Source: Thiotrichaceae bacterium UBA4486 (GTDB lineage Bacteria; Pseudomonadota; Gammaproteobacteria; Eutrophobiales; Eutrophobiaceae). From it: a DNA stretch of 64,000 nt. Shown piece by piece: positions 23,624 to 32,119 of the stretch (the stretch's first letter is position 1; each line of letters begins with the position of its first letter). The stretch is from positions 30,474 through 94,473 of the forward strand of contig DGNS01000008.1 of NCBI GenBank assembly GCA_002389045.1, written 5' to 3'. The notes beneath the pieces were generated by a model that was given only the letters and a program-made list of their open reading frames with translations, had not been told where the DNA came from and did not search any database. The position numbers and the translations under genes are program-made.

Positions 23624-24583
23624 ATGGCCAGACCATTGCGAATCGAGTTTGCCGGTGCGTGGTACCACGTGATGAATCGGGGAGCGGCCCGCCGGACTGT
23701 TTTTAAGACCGACGCACACCGACACTATTTTCTGTCCTTGCTGGCCGAAACCTCTAACCGGTTCAATGCCGAATGGCATGCCTATTGTTTGATGAGTAAC
23801 CATTATCATCTGCTGCTCCGTACCCCCGAGGGCAATTTGCAAAGGATCATGCGCCATATCAATGGCCTGTATACCCAATATTTCAACCGGACCGAAGGCC
23901 GCGATGGCCCGTTATTCCGGGGGCGCTATAAAGCGATCCTGGTCGATGAACAGGCCTACTGGAGCCAACTTTCCCGCTATATCCATCGCAATCCACTGGA
24001 AGCCGGTCTGGTCAAACGCCTGGACCAGTATCATTGGTCGAGTTATCGCAGCTACATCGGCAAAGACAAACGCCCGCCCTGGCTGCAATGCGATTACATT
24101 CTGAAAGCGATAGCGGCCCGGAACCGCCGCGAGCGCTATCGAGCTTATGTGGCGGAGGGCACGGATCCGGAGTTGGTAAACTTTTATGCCGGCAAGAGGC
24201 AGGCGCCGGTACTGGGCGGGGATGCCTTCAGAGAGGCCCTGGCACTCGAACAGGAGAATATTGACCTTCCGGAATTGCGGCAAATCCGCTCGAAACCGGA
24301 CCTCGACAAACTCGTGGAGGCAGTATGTCACCGATTAAAAGTGAAGCCGGAAACTGTTTGGCGGTCCACGCGGGGGCGCGGTGCAGGAAACCCGGCCCGG
24401 GGGATGGTGATGTATTTATGCCAGCAGATGAGCGATATGCCATTGCGTGAAATTGCGGGCCGGTTTAATTTGAAAAGCTATGCCAGTGCCGGCTCGGGTA
24501 TTCGTCAATTCACAAAACGGCTGGCCATGGATAAAGAACTTCAGAGAACGATGAACCTGATAAAACTAGATTTGACCCCATGA
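23624..24583 (+). CDS. REP-associated tyrosine transposase (RAYT, Y1 family)
   Basis: 319 residues. The N-terminal 200 form the Y1/IS200-like HUH nuclease: RIEFAGAWYHVMNRG start, metal-binding HUH motif within LMSNHYHLLL, and candidate catalytic Tyr in SQLSRYIHRNP. A C-terminal helical region (about 230-310) with LREIAGRFNLKSYASAG resembles the DnaA C-terminal-like DNA-binding helix-turn-helix often fused to this family. Full length, no frameshift. RAYTs recognise and multiply short palindromic or repeated sequences. Here perfect 20-bp inverted repeats and tandem GACCCCATGAT units flank the gene. It sits directly after the cassette array, whose end at 23443 it may have invaded. Confidence 0.9.
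   Translation: MARPLRIEFAGAWYHVMNRGAARRTVFKTDAHRHYFLSLLAETSNRFNAEWHAYCLMSNHYHLLLRTPEGNLQRIMRHINGLYTQYFNRTEGRDGPLFRGRYKAILVDEQAYWSQLSRYIHRNPLEAGLVKRLDQYHWSSYRSYIGKDKRPPWLQCDYILKAIAARNRRERYRAYVAEGTDPELVNFYAGKRQAPVLGGDAFREALALEQENIDLPELRQIRSKPDLDKLVEAVCHRLKVKPETVWRSTRGRGAGNPARGMVMYLCQQMSDMPLREIAGRFNLKSYASAGSGIRQFTKRLAMDKELQRTMNLIKLDLTP
24560..24579 (-). repeat. Right 20-bp inverted repeat of the RAYT unit
   Basis: ATAAAACTAGATTTGACCCC, exact reverse complement of 23575-23594. It overlaps the last codons of the transposase gene. Confidence 0.85.
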
Positions 24584-24636
24584 TTTAGATTTGACCCCAT
24601 GATTTGACCCCATGATATGATCTGACCCCATGATAT
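24574..24636 (+). repeat. Tandem GACCCCATGAT units
   Basis: Four copies of GACCCCATGATWT at 24574, 24593, 24606 and 24624. The outer inverted-repeat end GATTTGACCCC has thus been multiplied to the right of the transposase. It is followed by two CATGATCTTT-type partial repeats up to 24668. Confidence 0.75.
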
Positions 24637-24668
24637 GATCCTCAATGATCTTTCCATGATCTTTTTCC

Positions 24669-24821
24669 ATGATCTCTGAGAGAGAATACATACAGGCAGA
24701 TGGACGAATAAGGCGATGGGCTAAAATAGACGAAATGGAAGGCCGGTACTTACGGGTGATTTTGCTGACGGATGGAGAAACCATCCACAATGCATTTTTT
24801 GATAGAGGATTCAAACCATGA
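24669..24821 (+). CDS. Small DUF4258-like protein, probably 5'-truncated
   Basis: 50 residues (starts MISEREYIQ). The sequence from GRIRRWAKI through GRYLRVILLTDGETIHNAFFDRGFKP matches the C-terminal half of DUF4258 proteins, which are toxin-like small RNase-fold candidates commonly encoded next to DUF2283 genes. The N-terminal half of the domain is missing: the gene begins right at the edge of the transposase-associated repeats, with an in-frame stop just upstream and no ribosome-binding site. Its stop overlaps the next ATG (ATGA), preserving translational coupling. It is likely a remnant cut by the repeat insertion; an intact short form cannot be excluded. Confidence 0.55.
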   Translation: MISEREYIQADGRIRRWAKIDEMEGRYLRVILLTDGETIHNAFFDRGFKP

Positions 24822-25015
24822 AAGTTAGCTATTTTGATGACACTGACACACTGTATATCGAATTCCGAGACAGCGATATAGCGGAGTCCAATGACCTGGA
24901 TGAAAACACCATCCTTGATGTAGATACCCAAGGTAACGTCTTCGCTATTACATTCGAACATGCAAGCGAGCGCACCGACGTGAGTCATCTCATTGTAGAG
25001 GGTATTGCGGCATAA
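24818..25015 (+). CDS. DUF2283 family protein
   Basis: 65 residues: MKVSYFDDTDTLYIEF, the acidic ESNDLDENTILDVD and GNVFAITFEHAS, the full DUF2283 pattern. An AGAGGA ribosome-binding site lies inside the upstream gene, and the start codon overlaps that gene's stop. DUF2283 proteins are frequently partnered with DUF4258 proteins, giving a toxin-antitoxin-like arrangement, with this as the putative antitoxin. That role is inference from gene pairing. Confidence 0.85.
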   Translation: MKVSYFDDTDTLYIEFRDSDIAESNDLDENTILDVDTQGNVFAITFEHASERTDVSHLIVEGIAA

Positions 25016-25064
25016 CCAACCAGCCGACGCCAGAAAGCGGCACGGCTGATGGGTGGCGTTACAC

Positions 25065-25412
25065 ATGCCAACAGACATTCTAGCAGGTGCGAAGGTGCTG
25101 GCCTTGTTCTCGGCCACAGCGGTTGCCGAGATCGTCGGGTGTTATTTGCCGTATCTGTGGCTGAAGCACGATAAAAGCCCCTGGCTTCTTCTTCCGGCGG
25201 CGGCCAGTCTCGCATTATTTGTCTGGCTGCTTTCGCTGCATCCGCACGCGGCCGGGCGCGTATATGCAGCCTACGGCGGAGTCTATGTATCAGTAGCGAT
25301 TCTCTGGCTGTGGGTTGTGGATGCCGTTCGACCCACTGTAACTGATCTGGTCGGGGTCGCCATCTGTATTCTGGGAATGCTGGTAATCATGCTCGGGGCG
25401 AGACATGCCTGA
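25065..25412 (+). CDS. UPF0060/YnfA family membrane protein
   Basis: 115 residues from ATG 25065; a GTG at 25053 would add four residues. Four transmembrane helices, with the family hallmark AEIVGCYLPYLWL in helix 1, RVYAAYGGVYVSVAILWLW in the middle, and the closing DLVGVAICILGMLVIMLG. YnfA-type proteins are SMR-like small inner-membrane proteins, reported as drug efflux components in some enterics. Substrate unknown here. Confidence 0.92.
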   Translation: MPTDILAGAKVLALFSATAVAEIVGCYLPYLWLKHDKSPWLLLPAAASLALFVWLLSLHPHAAGRVYAAYGGVYVSVAILWLWVVDAVRPTVTDLVGVAICILGMLVIMLGARHA

Positions 25413-25628
25413 CCACACCGTCAACCGGATACGGAGAGGTGGTCCTTATCGTTTCTTCTTTTACAGCAACACTACAGGAGAGCCCGTCACGCATTTTGCC
25501 TGCACAAAATGCAAAGAGAATGAAAGGAATTTATAATATAGAATTCACACGGACATATCGCTCGCTGTGCCTGTTAGTTTCCGGAGAGTACAACGATGAA
25601 CCAAGAATCGTGGAACGGAGATCAACCT

Positions 25629-26399
25629 ATGAATACAGACAGAACAGGCAATAAGGTCATTATCCATTTGATACTTTCACTGCTTTTCATGCTGCCGGCC
25701 GCCGGCCCGGTTTTTGCCGCCGGTAATTCCGTTCAATATTCTGTCAATGGTGTGGACTACGAAGGTTATTATGTCAGCCCGCGCGACAAGGCTCCTCTGG
25801 TGCTTCTGATCCATGACTGGGACGGTCTCACGGACTATGAAATCAAACGTGCCCGGATGCTGGCTGATGAAGGCTATGCGGTTTTTGCCGCGGATTTGTT
25901 CGGCGCCGGTGTACGTCCAACCGAAGTCAGGGATAAACGCCGGCATACCGGTGAATTATATACTGACCGGGAAAAGATGCGTTCACTGATGCAGGCAGCC
26001 CTGGATACCGCACATAGCCTCGGCGCGGATACCGGCAATGCGGTTGCCATGGGCTACTGTTTCGGGGGTGCCGCGGTTCTGGAGCTGGCCCGTTCCGGCG
26101 CCGGGCTCCGGGGATTCGTCAGTTTCCATGGCGGTCTTGCCACACCCGAAGGGCAAAGTTATGAAAATACGCAGGGGAAAGTGCTGGTTTTTCACGGCAG
26201 CGCGGATACGGCTATTACAATGGAAGATTTTTCCCGGCTGACAATGGAACTGGAATCACACGGAATCGCCCATGAAATGACCAGCTACGGCGGCGCACCA
26301 CATGCATTCACACATTTCGGTACAGAGCGTTACCGGGCTGATGCCGACCAGGCTTCCTGGCAGCGCTTTCTCACTTTTCTGGATGTAATATTCCAATGA
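25629..26399 (+). CDS. Exported dienelactone hydrolase family protein
   Basis: 256 residues from ATG 25629; an alternative ATG at 25596 has a good GGAGAG site and would add 11 residues before the same signal. Signal peptide to about GPVFAA. Alpha/beta hydrolase with the dienelactone hydrolase triad: Cys nucleophile in GYCFGGA, Asp in HGSADTAI, His in GAPHAFTH. Predicted periplasmic hydrolase of esters or lactones; the true substrate is unknown. No chlorocatechol genes nearby, so a role in that pathway is unlikely. Confidence 0.85.
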   Translation: MNTDRTGNKVIIHLILSLLFMLPAAGPVFAAGNSVQYSVNGVDYEGYYVSPRDKAPLVLLIHDWDGLTDYEIKRARMLADEGYAVFAADLFGAGVRPTEVRDKRRHTGELYTDREKMRSLMQAALDTAHSLGADTGNAVAMGYCFGGAAVLELARSGAGLRGFVSFHGGLATPEGQSYENTQGKVLVFHGSADTAITMEDFSRLTMELESHGIAHEMTSYGGAPHAFTHFGTERYRADADQASWQRFLTFLDVIFQ

Positions 26400-26476
26400 T
26401 TTTCGAGAAAATAAATGTCTACTGGGCAACCTTATGTCACTTTTAAACCAGGTTATGGGAGCGGGCTTGTAAAATA

Positions 26477-27082
26477 ATGGACTTCTTCCACTCCATGATC
26501 CTGATGCTGGTACTGCTGAACCCGTTCCTGGTCATCATTTACCTGGTTGATGTCGTCCGCAATCTTGATCAGCACCAGTTTCACCTGGTGCTGATACGCG
26601 CCGGTGTCATTGCCAGTGTAGTACTGTGCGCCTTCGCCATTCTTGGCGACGCAATTTTTTCTACACTGCAGGTGGAATTTGCATCATTCCAGATTTTCGG
26701 CGGCATCATATTTCTGCTCATAGGGCTACAGTTTGTTTTCCGGGGGCCGACGGCGATCGAGATCCTGCAAGGCAAGTCCAGGCATATTGCCGGCTCCATT
26801 GCCATGCCGGTACTCATTGGTCCGGGTACAATCAGCGCCAGTATTGTGATTGGTGAGCGGCTGGAGACCATCTTCGCGGCCGCTGCCGTGCTCTCGGCCG
26901 TCATTGTCTGCCTGATCACCATAACCCTGCTCAAACGCCTGCACGATTATGTGTTACCACGGCGCGAAGCCTTGATTGAACGCTATATAGAAATTGCCGG
27001 TCGAATTACCGCACTCTATGTGGGTACGGTCGCCATAGACATGATTATGCAGGGCTTGATGACCTGGGCCGGGAGACTCTGA
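26477..27082 (+). CDS. MarC family integral membrane protein
   Basis: 201 residues, six predicted transmembrane helices, with the MarC/UPF0056 pattern: LLNPFLVIIYLVDV at the N-terminus, FGGIIFLLIGLQF, and IAGSIAMPVLIGPGTISASIV in the centre. E. coli YchE and MarC belong here. Once linked to multiple antibiotic resistance, the family has no confirmed transport activity. Ends 47 nt before the sirtuin gene on the same strand. Confidence 0.9.
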   Translation: MDFFHSMILMLVLLNPFLVIIYLVDVVRNLDQHQFHLVLIRAGVIASVVLCAFAILGDAIFSTLQVEFASFQIFGGIIFLLIGLQFVFRGPTAIEILQGKSRHIAGSIAMPVLIGPGTISASIVIGERLETIFAAAAVLSAVIVCLITITLLKRLHDYVLPRREALIERYIEIAGRITALYVGTVAIDMIMQGLMTWAGRL

Positions 27083-27129
27083 CATTCGGTCCCATCAAAC
27101 CCGCAATCACGTTTAAAGCCTGTTCGACT

Positions 27130-27879
27130 ATGGAAAATCTGCTGTCACAAGCGAGAGCCCTGCTGCAAGGATCTGCGACAGTGACTGTCTTCTCCGGCGC
27201 CGGGTTGAGCGCTGAATCCGGGTTGTCGACCTTCAGGGACAAACAGGCTGATGCACTGTGGTCTAGATTTGATCCGGCCGAGCTGGCCTCGGTTCAAGGC
27301 TTCGAGAAGGATCCCGGGCACGTGATTGAATGGTACAACTGGCGCAGGAAAATCCACGCCGATGCGCAACCCAATGCCGGACACAGGGCGCTGGCGCAAC
27401 GGGATACCTTCCTGCATGTCACCCAGAATGTTGATAACCTGCTGGAAAAGGCGGGCGTTCCCGCCGGCAACATTCATCATCTGCACGGGACCATCACCCG
27501 GGACCGTTGTCACAATCCATCCTGTTGTCATGAGGAAGCTGTCGAACTGGCCAATCCCGCTCCCATGAGACAATGTCCGTTATGCGGCCAACTCATGCGG
27601 CCGGCCGTAGTCTGGTTTGGTGAAAACCTGCCGGAATCAACCTGGATTCAATCCCGGGAACTGTGCCGGCAAACCGATTGCCTGCTGGTGGTCGGCACCA
27701 GCGCCACGGTCTATCCCGCCGCCGGGCTCATCCACCTTGCCCGGCAACACGGCAGTAAAATAATCGTGGTCAATAACGAGACAACCGGCGCCAGTGAGCT
27801 GGCAGACATCGAATTAATCGGTAGCGCCGGCAATATTCTGCCGCGCTTGCTGGATAATGTGGCAATTTGCCCGCAGTAG
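27130..27879 (+). CDS. cobB: NAD-dependent protein deacylase, sirtuin CobB
   Basis: 249 residues. NAD site GAGLSAESGLSTFRD (23-37), TQNVDNL (98-104), catalytic His in HLHG (H119), and a Cys-rich zinc module (C127, C132/C133, then CPLC). Y69-x-x-R72 in the WYNWRRK segment is the pair that lets class III sirtuins (SIRT5, E. coli CobB) accept succinyl and malonyl lysines, so desuccinylase activity is likely besides deacetylation. Cytoplasmic. Convergent with queD, with 35 nt between stop codons. Confidence 0.94.
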   Translation: MENLLSQARALLQGSATVTVFSGAGLSAESGLSTFRDKQADALWSRFDPAELASVQGFEKDPGHVIEWYNWRRKIHADAQPNAGHRALAQRDTFLHVTQNVDNLLEKAGVPAGNIHHLHGTITRDRCHNPSCCHEEAVELANPAPMRQCPLCGQLMRPAVVWFGENLPESTWIQSRELCRQTDCLLVVGTSATVYPAAGLIHLARQHGSKIIVVNNETTGASELADIELIGSAGNILPRLLDNVAICPQ

Positions 27880-27914
27880 CCGGGTCTGGTTATTCATGCA
27901 ATCCACTGCAGGTG

Positions 27915-28280
27915 TTAAAACTGTTCTTCACCCCTGTAGATACATCCGGCCGTGCAGGTTTCCTGAACGTGCACGGCACTGAGCCGCGGCAGTTCCGCTT
28001 GCATCCTGTCCCAGATCCAGCGGGCCAGATTTTCACTGGTCGGATTTTCCAGGCCTTCAACATCATTGAGATAATGATGATCCAGCTGCTCGAAAACCGG
28101 CTGAAACAGCCGGCCGATTGCAGCAAAATCCATAACCCATCCCGTAGACGGATCCACGTCACCACTGACATGTATGGTTACCTGGAATGAATGACCGTGC
28201 AATCTTCGGCATTTGTGTCCTTGCGGAAGGTTGGGCAGTCGATGAGCCGCCTCGATGGAAAATTTCTTGTAGATTTCCAC
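27915..28280 (-). CDS. queD: 6-carboxy-5,6,7,8-tetrahydropterin synthase
   Basis: 121 residues. Converts 7,8-dihydroneopterin triphosphate to 6-carboxytetrahydropterin, the second step toward queuosine and other 7-deazapurines. Zinc His are in AAHRL and in LHGHSFQV, the catalytic Cys in GHKCRRLHGH, and the Asp-His-His segment in EQLDHHYLND; the closing ETCTAGCIYRGE carries the conserved Glu. It lies 3 nt after the aminotransferase gene at the end of the cell-wall operon, so likely co-transcribed though functionally unrelated. Confidence 0.95.
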   Translation of the reverse strand: MEIYKKFSIEAAHRLPNLPQGHKCRRLHGHSFQVTIHVSGDVDPSTGWVMDFAAIGRLFQPVFEQLDHHYLNDVEGLENPTSENLARWIWDRMQAELPRLSAVHVQETCTAGCIYRGEEQF

Positions 28281-28283
28281 GTC

Positions 28284-29117
28284 TCAGTAATTCTCCTTGA
28301 TATCCTGGTAGAGCGCATTTGCCTGCCTGTAAAGCGGGCCGGGTTCGCCACTGCCAACCACCCGGTCGTTCAATGATATCACCGGTACTATTTCCCAAGT
28401 GGAACTGGTAATCCAGATCTCATCGGCGGAATCCAGCGCCCTGATATCAATCTCTTCTTCACGGCACTCCACTTTGTCCCCGCGCAGCAATTCAACCACC
28501 AGGTCCCGCGTCACCCCCGGTAATATCGCCCGGCTTCTGGGTGGCGTCCTGACAACGCCGTCACTGATAACAAACACATTGCTGGCAGCGCCCTCGGTCA
28601 ACCTGCCCTCTCTGTAAAGAATAGCCTCCGTGGCGCCCTGTGTCCTGGCCTCGTGCCTGAGCATAACACCGGGAAGCAAGGCGATGGTTTTCAGGTCGCA
28701 ATGTTTCCAGCGCGGATCCTCACGGGTGATTGCGGCAATACCGGCATTTGAGGTCTTTGCTTCAAGCGGTTTGCTCATAACAAAAACAGTGGGCTTGATA
28801 TCGTCACTGAACAGGTGGTCGCGTGGTGATATGCCGCGGGTCAGCTGCAGATATAACGACTGGTGCCTGCCCGCGTTCCGGGCAATGACTTCTGCGAAGA
28901 TGGCCGCCCACTCCTGTTTTGACAGGGGATTTGACATGTAAATACCCGCCAGGCTGTTATCCAGGCGTGACAGATGCTCATTCAGACGAAAGGGTTTGCT
29001 GTTATAGGAGGGGAAAACCTCGTAAACGCCGTCGGCAAACAGGAAACCCCGATCAAGAACGGAGATCCGCGCCTCTTCCAGGGGCAGGTATTCACCGTTC
29101 AGATAGACGATGGACAT
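28284..29117 (-). CDS. dat: D-amino acid aminotransferase
   Basis: 277 residues. Fold-type IV PLP enzyme. The N-terminal RGFLFADGVYEV segment is the D-amino-acid-transaminase signature, with Tyr31. K143 in CDLKTIALLP is the Schiff-base lysine, and the C-terminal SSTWEIVPV loop (residues about 258-266) is typical of the substrate pocket. Makes D-Ala and D-Glu from the alpha-keto acids and hence can feed peptidoglycan synthesis. This is the usual location: directly downstream of dacA in gammaproteobacterial mre/mrd clusters. D-specific rather than branched-chain L-specific activity is inferred from the signature and context. Confidence 0.9.
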   Translation of the reverse strand: MSIVYLNGEYLPLEEARISVLDRGFLFADGVYEVFPSYNSKPFRLNEHLSRLDNSLAGIYMSNPLSKQEWAAIFAEVIARNAGRHQSLYLQLTRGISPRDHLFSDDIKPTVFVMSKPLEAKTSNAGIAAITREDPRWKHCDLKTIALLPGVMLRHEARTQGATEAILYREGRLTEGAASNVFVISDGVVRTPPRSRAILPGVTRDLVVELLRGDKVECREEEIDIRALDSADEIWITSSTWEIVPVISLNDRVVGSGEPGPLYRQANALYQDIKENY

Positions 29118-29122
29118 CGCAA

Positions 29123-30271
29123 CTATTCAAAAAACAGTCTTACTTCTTCTTTCAACCTGTGCAATAGCGGACCTTCCTGCACATCTTCAAGAGCTACAAC
29201 CGGGACCTTGAGCAGATCCTTGCCGGCAAGGCTGACCTGTAGCATTCCCTGTTCCTGCCCCCGGGTGACCGGGGCGAAAATACGTCCGTTTTTTTCAACA
29301 CTGGCATCAAGGTTACGGTACTGACCACGCGGAACTGTAATAAACAGATCCTCATCAAGACCAAGAGCAAGTGTCTCCCTGTCTCCTTTCCAGATCCTGA
29401 CCGAAGTAACGGTTTCACCGGATGAATAGAGCTTACGGGTTTCGTAGAAACGAAAACCATAATTAAGCAGGGATTGGCTGGCCTTGATCCTGGCCTCGGA
29501 ACCGTCGGTGCCCATAACGACAGCAATCAGGCGCATATCATCACGCTGTGCTGAAGATACCAGGCAATAGCCGGCTTCCTCGGTATGTCCGGTCTTGATG
29601 CCGTCAACGGAATTGTCGCGCCAGAGCAGATTATTACGATTGTTCTGTTTGATCTTGTTGTAAGTGTATTCACGAATAGAGTGCCAGCTGTAGATATCGG
29701 GATAGTCCCGAATCATGGCCCTGGCAAGGATGGCAAGATCACTGGCAGTAGTATAATGGTTTTTGTGAGGCAAGCCGGTACTGTTCATATAATGAGTATC
29801 CAGCATTCCCAGCCTTTTTGCCTGTGCATTCATCTGGCTGGCGAATACCTCTTCGCTGCCGGCAATGAATTCCGCAAGAGCGACGCTGGCATCATTGCCG
29901 GATTGAATAATAATACCCTTCAGCAACTCTTCGACCGTAACCTTGTCGTTAACCTCGATAAACATTCTTGACCCGGGTGTACGCCAGGCCTTTTCACTGA
30001 CTGTAACCACATCAGACAGGGAAAGGTGTCCCTCTGCCAGTTCACTGGCGGCAACGTATACTGTCATTATCTTGGTAAGACTCGCAGGCGGCAGTTTGTT
30101 ATCTATGTTATTTTTCGCCAGGACCTGTCCACTGTCATAATCCATTAACAGCCAGGAACTTGCATTCAACTCGGGAGGCGCGGGAATTATGCCGGCATCA
30201 GCCTGCAAATTGCCGGAAATCTGCAGGAATAATACTACTGTTAACAGACGGATATATACGGATTCAAACAT
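29123..30271 (-). CDS. dacA: D-alanyl-D-alanine carboxypeptidase (PBP5/6)
   Basis: 382 residues. Signal peptide (cleavage near LQADA), then the S11 peptidase domain: S64-LTK (SxxK), SGND (SxN motif), and KTG in DGIKTGHTEEAG. The C-terminal beta-sandwich domain (about 280-360) and the final amphipathic helix (RLKEEVRLFFE), which anchors the enzyme to the periplasmic face of the inner membrane, are both present. Trims the terminal D-Ala of pentapeptide side chains. In the chain mreBCD-mrdA-rodA-mltB-rlpA-dacA-dat. Confidence 0.94.
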   Translation of the reverse strand: MFESVYIRLLTVVLFLQISGNLQADAGIIPAPPELNASSWLLMDYDSGQVLAKNNIDNKLPPASLTKIMTVYVAASELAEGHLSLSDVVTVSEKAWRTPGSRMFIEVNDKVTVEELLKGIIIQSGNDASVALAEFIAGSEEVFASQMNAQAKRLGMLDTHYMNSTGLPHKNHYTTASDLAILARAMIRDYPDIYSWHSIREYTYNKIKQNNRNNLLWRDNSVDGIKTGHTEEAGYCLVSSAQRDDMRLIAVVMGTDGSEARIKASQSLLNYGFRFYETRKLYSSGETVTSVRIWKGDRETLALGLDEDLFITVPRGQYRNLDASVEKNGRIFAPVTRGQEQGMLQVSLAGKDLLKVPVVALEDVQEGPLLHRLKEEVRLFFE

Positions 30272-30293
30272 CTATTCATACCTGGTGATTGGA

Positions 30294-31136
30294 TTATCGG
30301 GTAACAAGCCTGTGATTCGCCACGCCCAGTTGATTCAGGGTTGCAACTATCCTGTCGGCAATATCAATATGGAAAATGGGCCCGACCAGTACACGATGAA
30401 GGTCCCTGCCGTCAATCACAACATGTTTCACAGTGACCATATGGGTACTGAGTGAAGCAAGTTTCTCTTTCAGAATCCTTGCATTGGCCCTGTCGGAAAA
30501 TGCGCCCACTTGGATGTAAATAGCTTCCTTGCCCGTACTCCTGTTATTGTGGCTATTTGTCGTCCGGTTGTCAGTCGGCGATGCCGTCGCGGTTACTGTT
30601 GTATTTGTCGTCAACGCCCGGACCTCCACGTTGCCTGTCCCGCGTTCGACAATACCCAACCTGGTTGCTGCCGTATAGGAAAGATCGATGATACGGCCAT
30701 CATGAAACGGTCCGCGATCATTGACACGGACAATGATCTTTCTATTATTGTCAATGTTGGTCACTTCCACGTATGTCGGCAGCGGCAGGGTCTTGTGTGC
30801 CGCCGTCATTTTATACATATCGTAGGTTTCTCCACTCGAGGTTCTGCGGCCATGAAACTTGGTGCCGTACCAGGATGCAATGCCGCGTTGCCGGAATCCG
30901 GCACTGCTTTTCAGAACATAATAGCGTTTGCCGAATACCTCATAACTTTCCGGATTGCCATACCTGCTTTTCGGTTCATTACGCGGTACAGCGTCCGGAA
31001 CCGAAGAGATATCTGCAGGCGTATCCGGAGCCGCATCGATTTGTTCACGATAAATTCCGGCACCACCACAAGCGCTCAGAACAAAAAGCAGGGCCTGACT
31101 TGTCAGAATGATGCGGATGAGTCGGGATATTCTCAT
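30294..31136 (-). CDS. rlpA: Septal ring lytic transglycosylase RlpA
   Basis: 280 residues. Lipobox FVLSAC gives a lipoprotein with lipidated C23. The double-psi beta-barrel contains ASWYGTKFHGRRTSSGE, and MTAAHKTLPLPTYVEVTN with the Asp/His-type active-site surroundings and GPFHDGRIIDLS. A Thr/Asn-rich spacer leads to a C-terminal SPOR domain (IYIQVGAFSDRANA...HRVLVGPI), which binds denuded glycan. Probably cleaves naked glycan strands at the septum. Its start overlaps the mltB stop by 4 nt. Confidence 0.93.
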   Translation of the reverse strand: MRISRLIRIILTSQALLFVLSACGGAGIYREQIDAAPDTPADISSVPDAVPRNEPKSRYGNPESYEVFGKRYYVLKSSAGFRQRGIASWYGTKFHGRRTSSGETYDMYKMTAAHKTLPLPTYVEVTNIDNNRKIIVRVNDRGPFHDGRIIDLSYTAATRLGIVERGTGNVEVRALTTNTTVTATASPTDNRTTNSHNNRSTGKEAIYIQVGAFSDRANARILKEKLASLSTHMVTVKHVVIDGRDLHRVLVGPIFHIDIADRIVATLNQLGVANHRLVTR

Positions 31137-32119
31137 GAGGCATCGGAATTATATCGTTTTGCGATTTCCTGTGATAACTGGTAAACAGCCATTGCATACA
31201 GAGCACTGTGATTATACCGGGTAATGACATAGAAATTATGGAAACCCAGCCATAATTCAGGCCCTTCCTTCTGTTCCAGCTCAACAAGTTTTACCATTGA
31301 ACCGGTATTCACACTCCCGGCCGGTTTGATTTCCATAGCGGCCAGTTGTTCCAGGGTCATATCCGGTTGCAGGCCTTCGTTAACGGCATTTTTCCATTCA
31401 TCACCGGAAAATTCGGCGGGCTCGGCTACGGCATCACCCTTTATCCAGCCGTGCAGGCTGAAATATCTGGCAACGGATCCGATGGCATCGACGGGATTGG
31501 TCCAGATATTAATCTTGCCATCGTTATCAAAATCCGCGGCGTAGTGACGGTAGCTACCCGGGATGAATTGCGGTATCCCCATTGCGCCGGCATAGGAACC
31601 TTTCAGACTCATGGGATCGATATCCTGCTCGCGGGTAAGCAGGAGATATTGCTCGAGCTGGCCACGGAAAAAATCCGCACGTTTCGGATAGTGAAATCCC
31701 AGTGTGACAAGCGCATCCATGACCCGGTAGTTGCCGGTGATACGCCCGTAGTGAGTCTCCACACCGATAATTGCAACAATGATCCCGGCAGGGACCCCGT
31801 ATATTTTTTCGGCCCTTTCCAGAGTGGATAAATGTTCGCTCCAGAAATCGACGCCCCTCTGAATGCGATCAGGTCGCATGAATATTGACCGGTATTTATG
31901 CCAGGGCAGTCTTTCCGCGGGCCTGGATATAGCCTCGAGAATGGTTTCTGATACACGGGCCTCGTTGAAGAGGTTTGTCAATGTCGTGGCTTCAAAGCCG
32001 TGGCGTGAAACCATCTCGCTGATGAATTTATCGATCTCGGCGTCTACGGAGGCTGAAACATTGACACTCGCCAGCAGCAGCAGTGTATACAGTATTTTTA
32101 CCGGTTTTAATCTGGCCAT
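31133..32119 (-). CDS. mltB: Membrane-bound lytic murein transglycosylase B family
   Basis: 328 residues with an N-terminal signal peptide (no clear lipobox, unlike E. coli MltB). GH103/SLT-like domain: catalytic Glu in IIGVETHYGRITGNYRVMDAL, the GSYAGAMGIPQFIPGSYRHYA block, and the DIWSNPVDAIGSVANYF-like segment seen here as NIWTNPVDAIGSVARYF. Cleaves glycan strands to 1,6-anhydromuropeptides in the periplasm. The start codon adjoins the rodA stop with no gap, and the stop overlaps rlpA. Confidence 0.93.
   Translation of the reverse strand: MARLKPVKILYTLLLLASVNVSASVDAEIDKFISEMVSRHGFEATTLTNLFNEARVSETILEAISRPAERLPWHKYRSIFMRPDRIQRGVDFWSEHLSTLERAEKIYGVPAGIIVAIIGVETHYGRITGNYRVMDALVTLGFHYPKRADFFRGQLEQYLLLTREQDIDPMSLKGSYAGAMGIPQFIPGSYRHYAADFDNDGKINIWTNPVDAIGSVARYFSLHGWIKGDAVAEPAEFSGDEWKNAVNEGLQPDMTLEQLAAMEIKPAGSVNTGSMVKLVELEQKEGPELWLGFHNFYVITRYNHSALYAMAVYQLSQEIAKRYNSDAS

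Noticed and set aside
24566..25117. 183-codon minus-strand frame
   Set aside because: Its N- and C-terminal parts are the reverse of the tandem repeats and of the DUF2283 gene; the tail is repeat-encoded (DHIMGS units).
23444..25600. A sixth cassette containing the transposase or DUF2283 genes
   Set aside because: A cassette starting GTTAGAAGGC needs a GCCTTCTAAC inverse core downstream; none was seen, so the array is taken to end at 23443.
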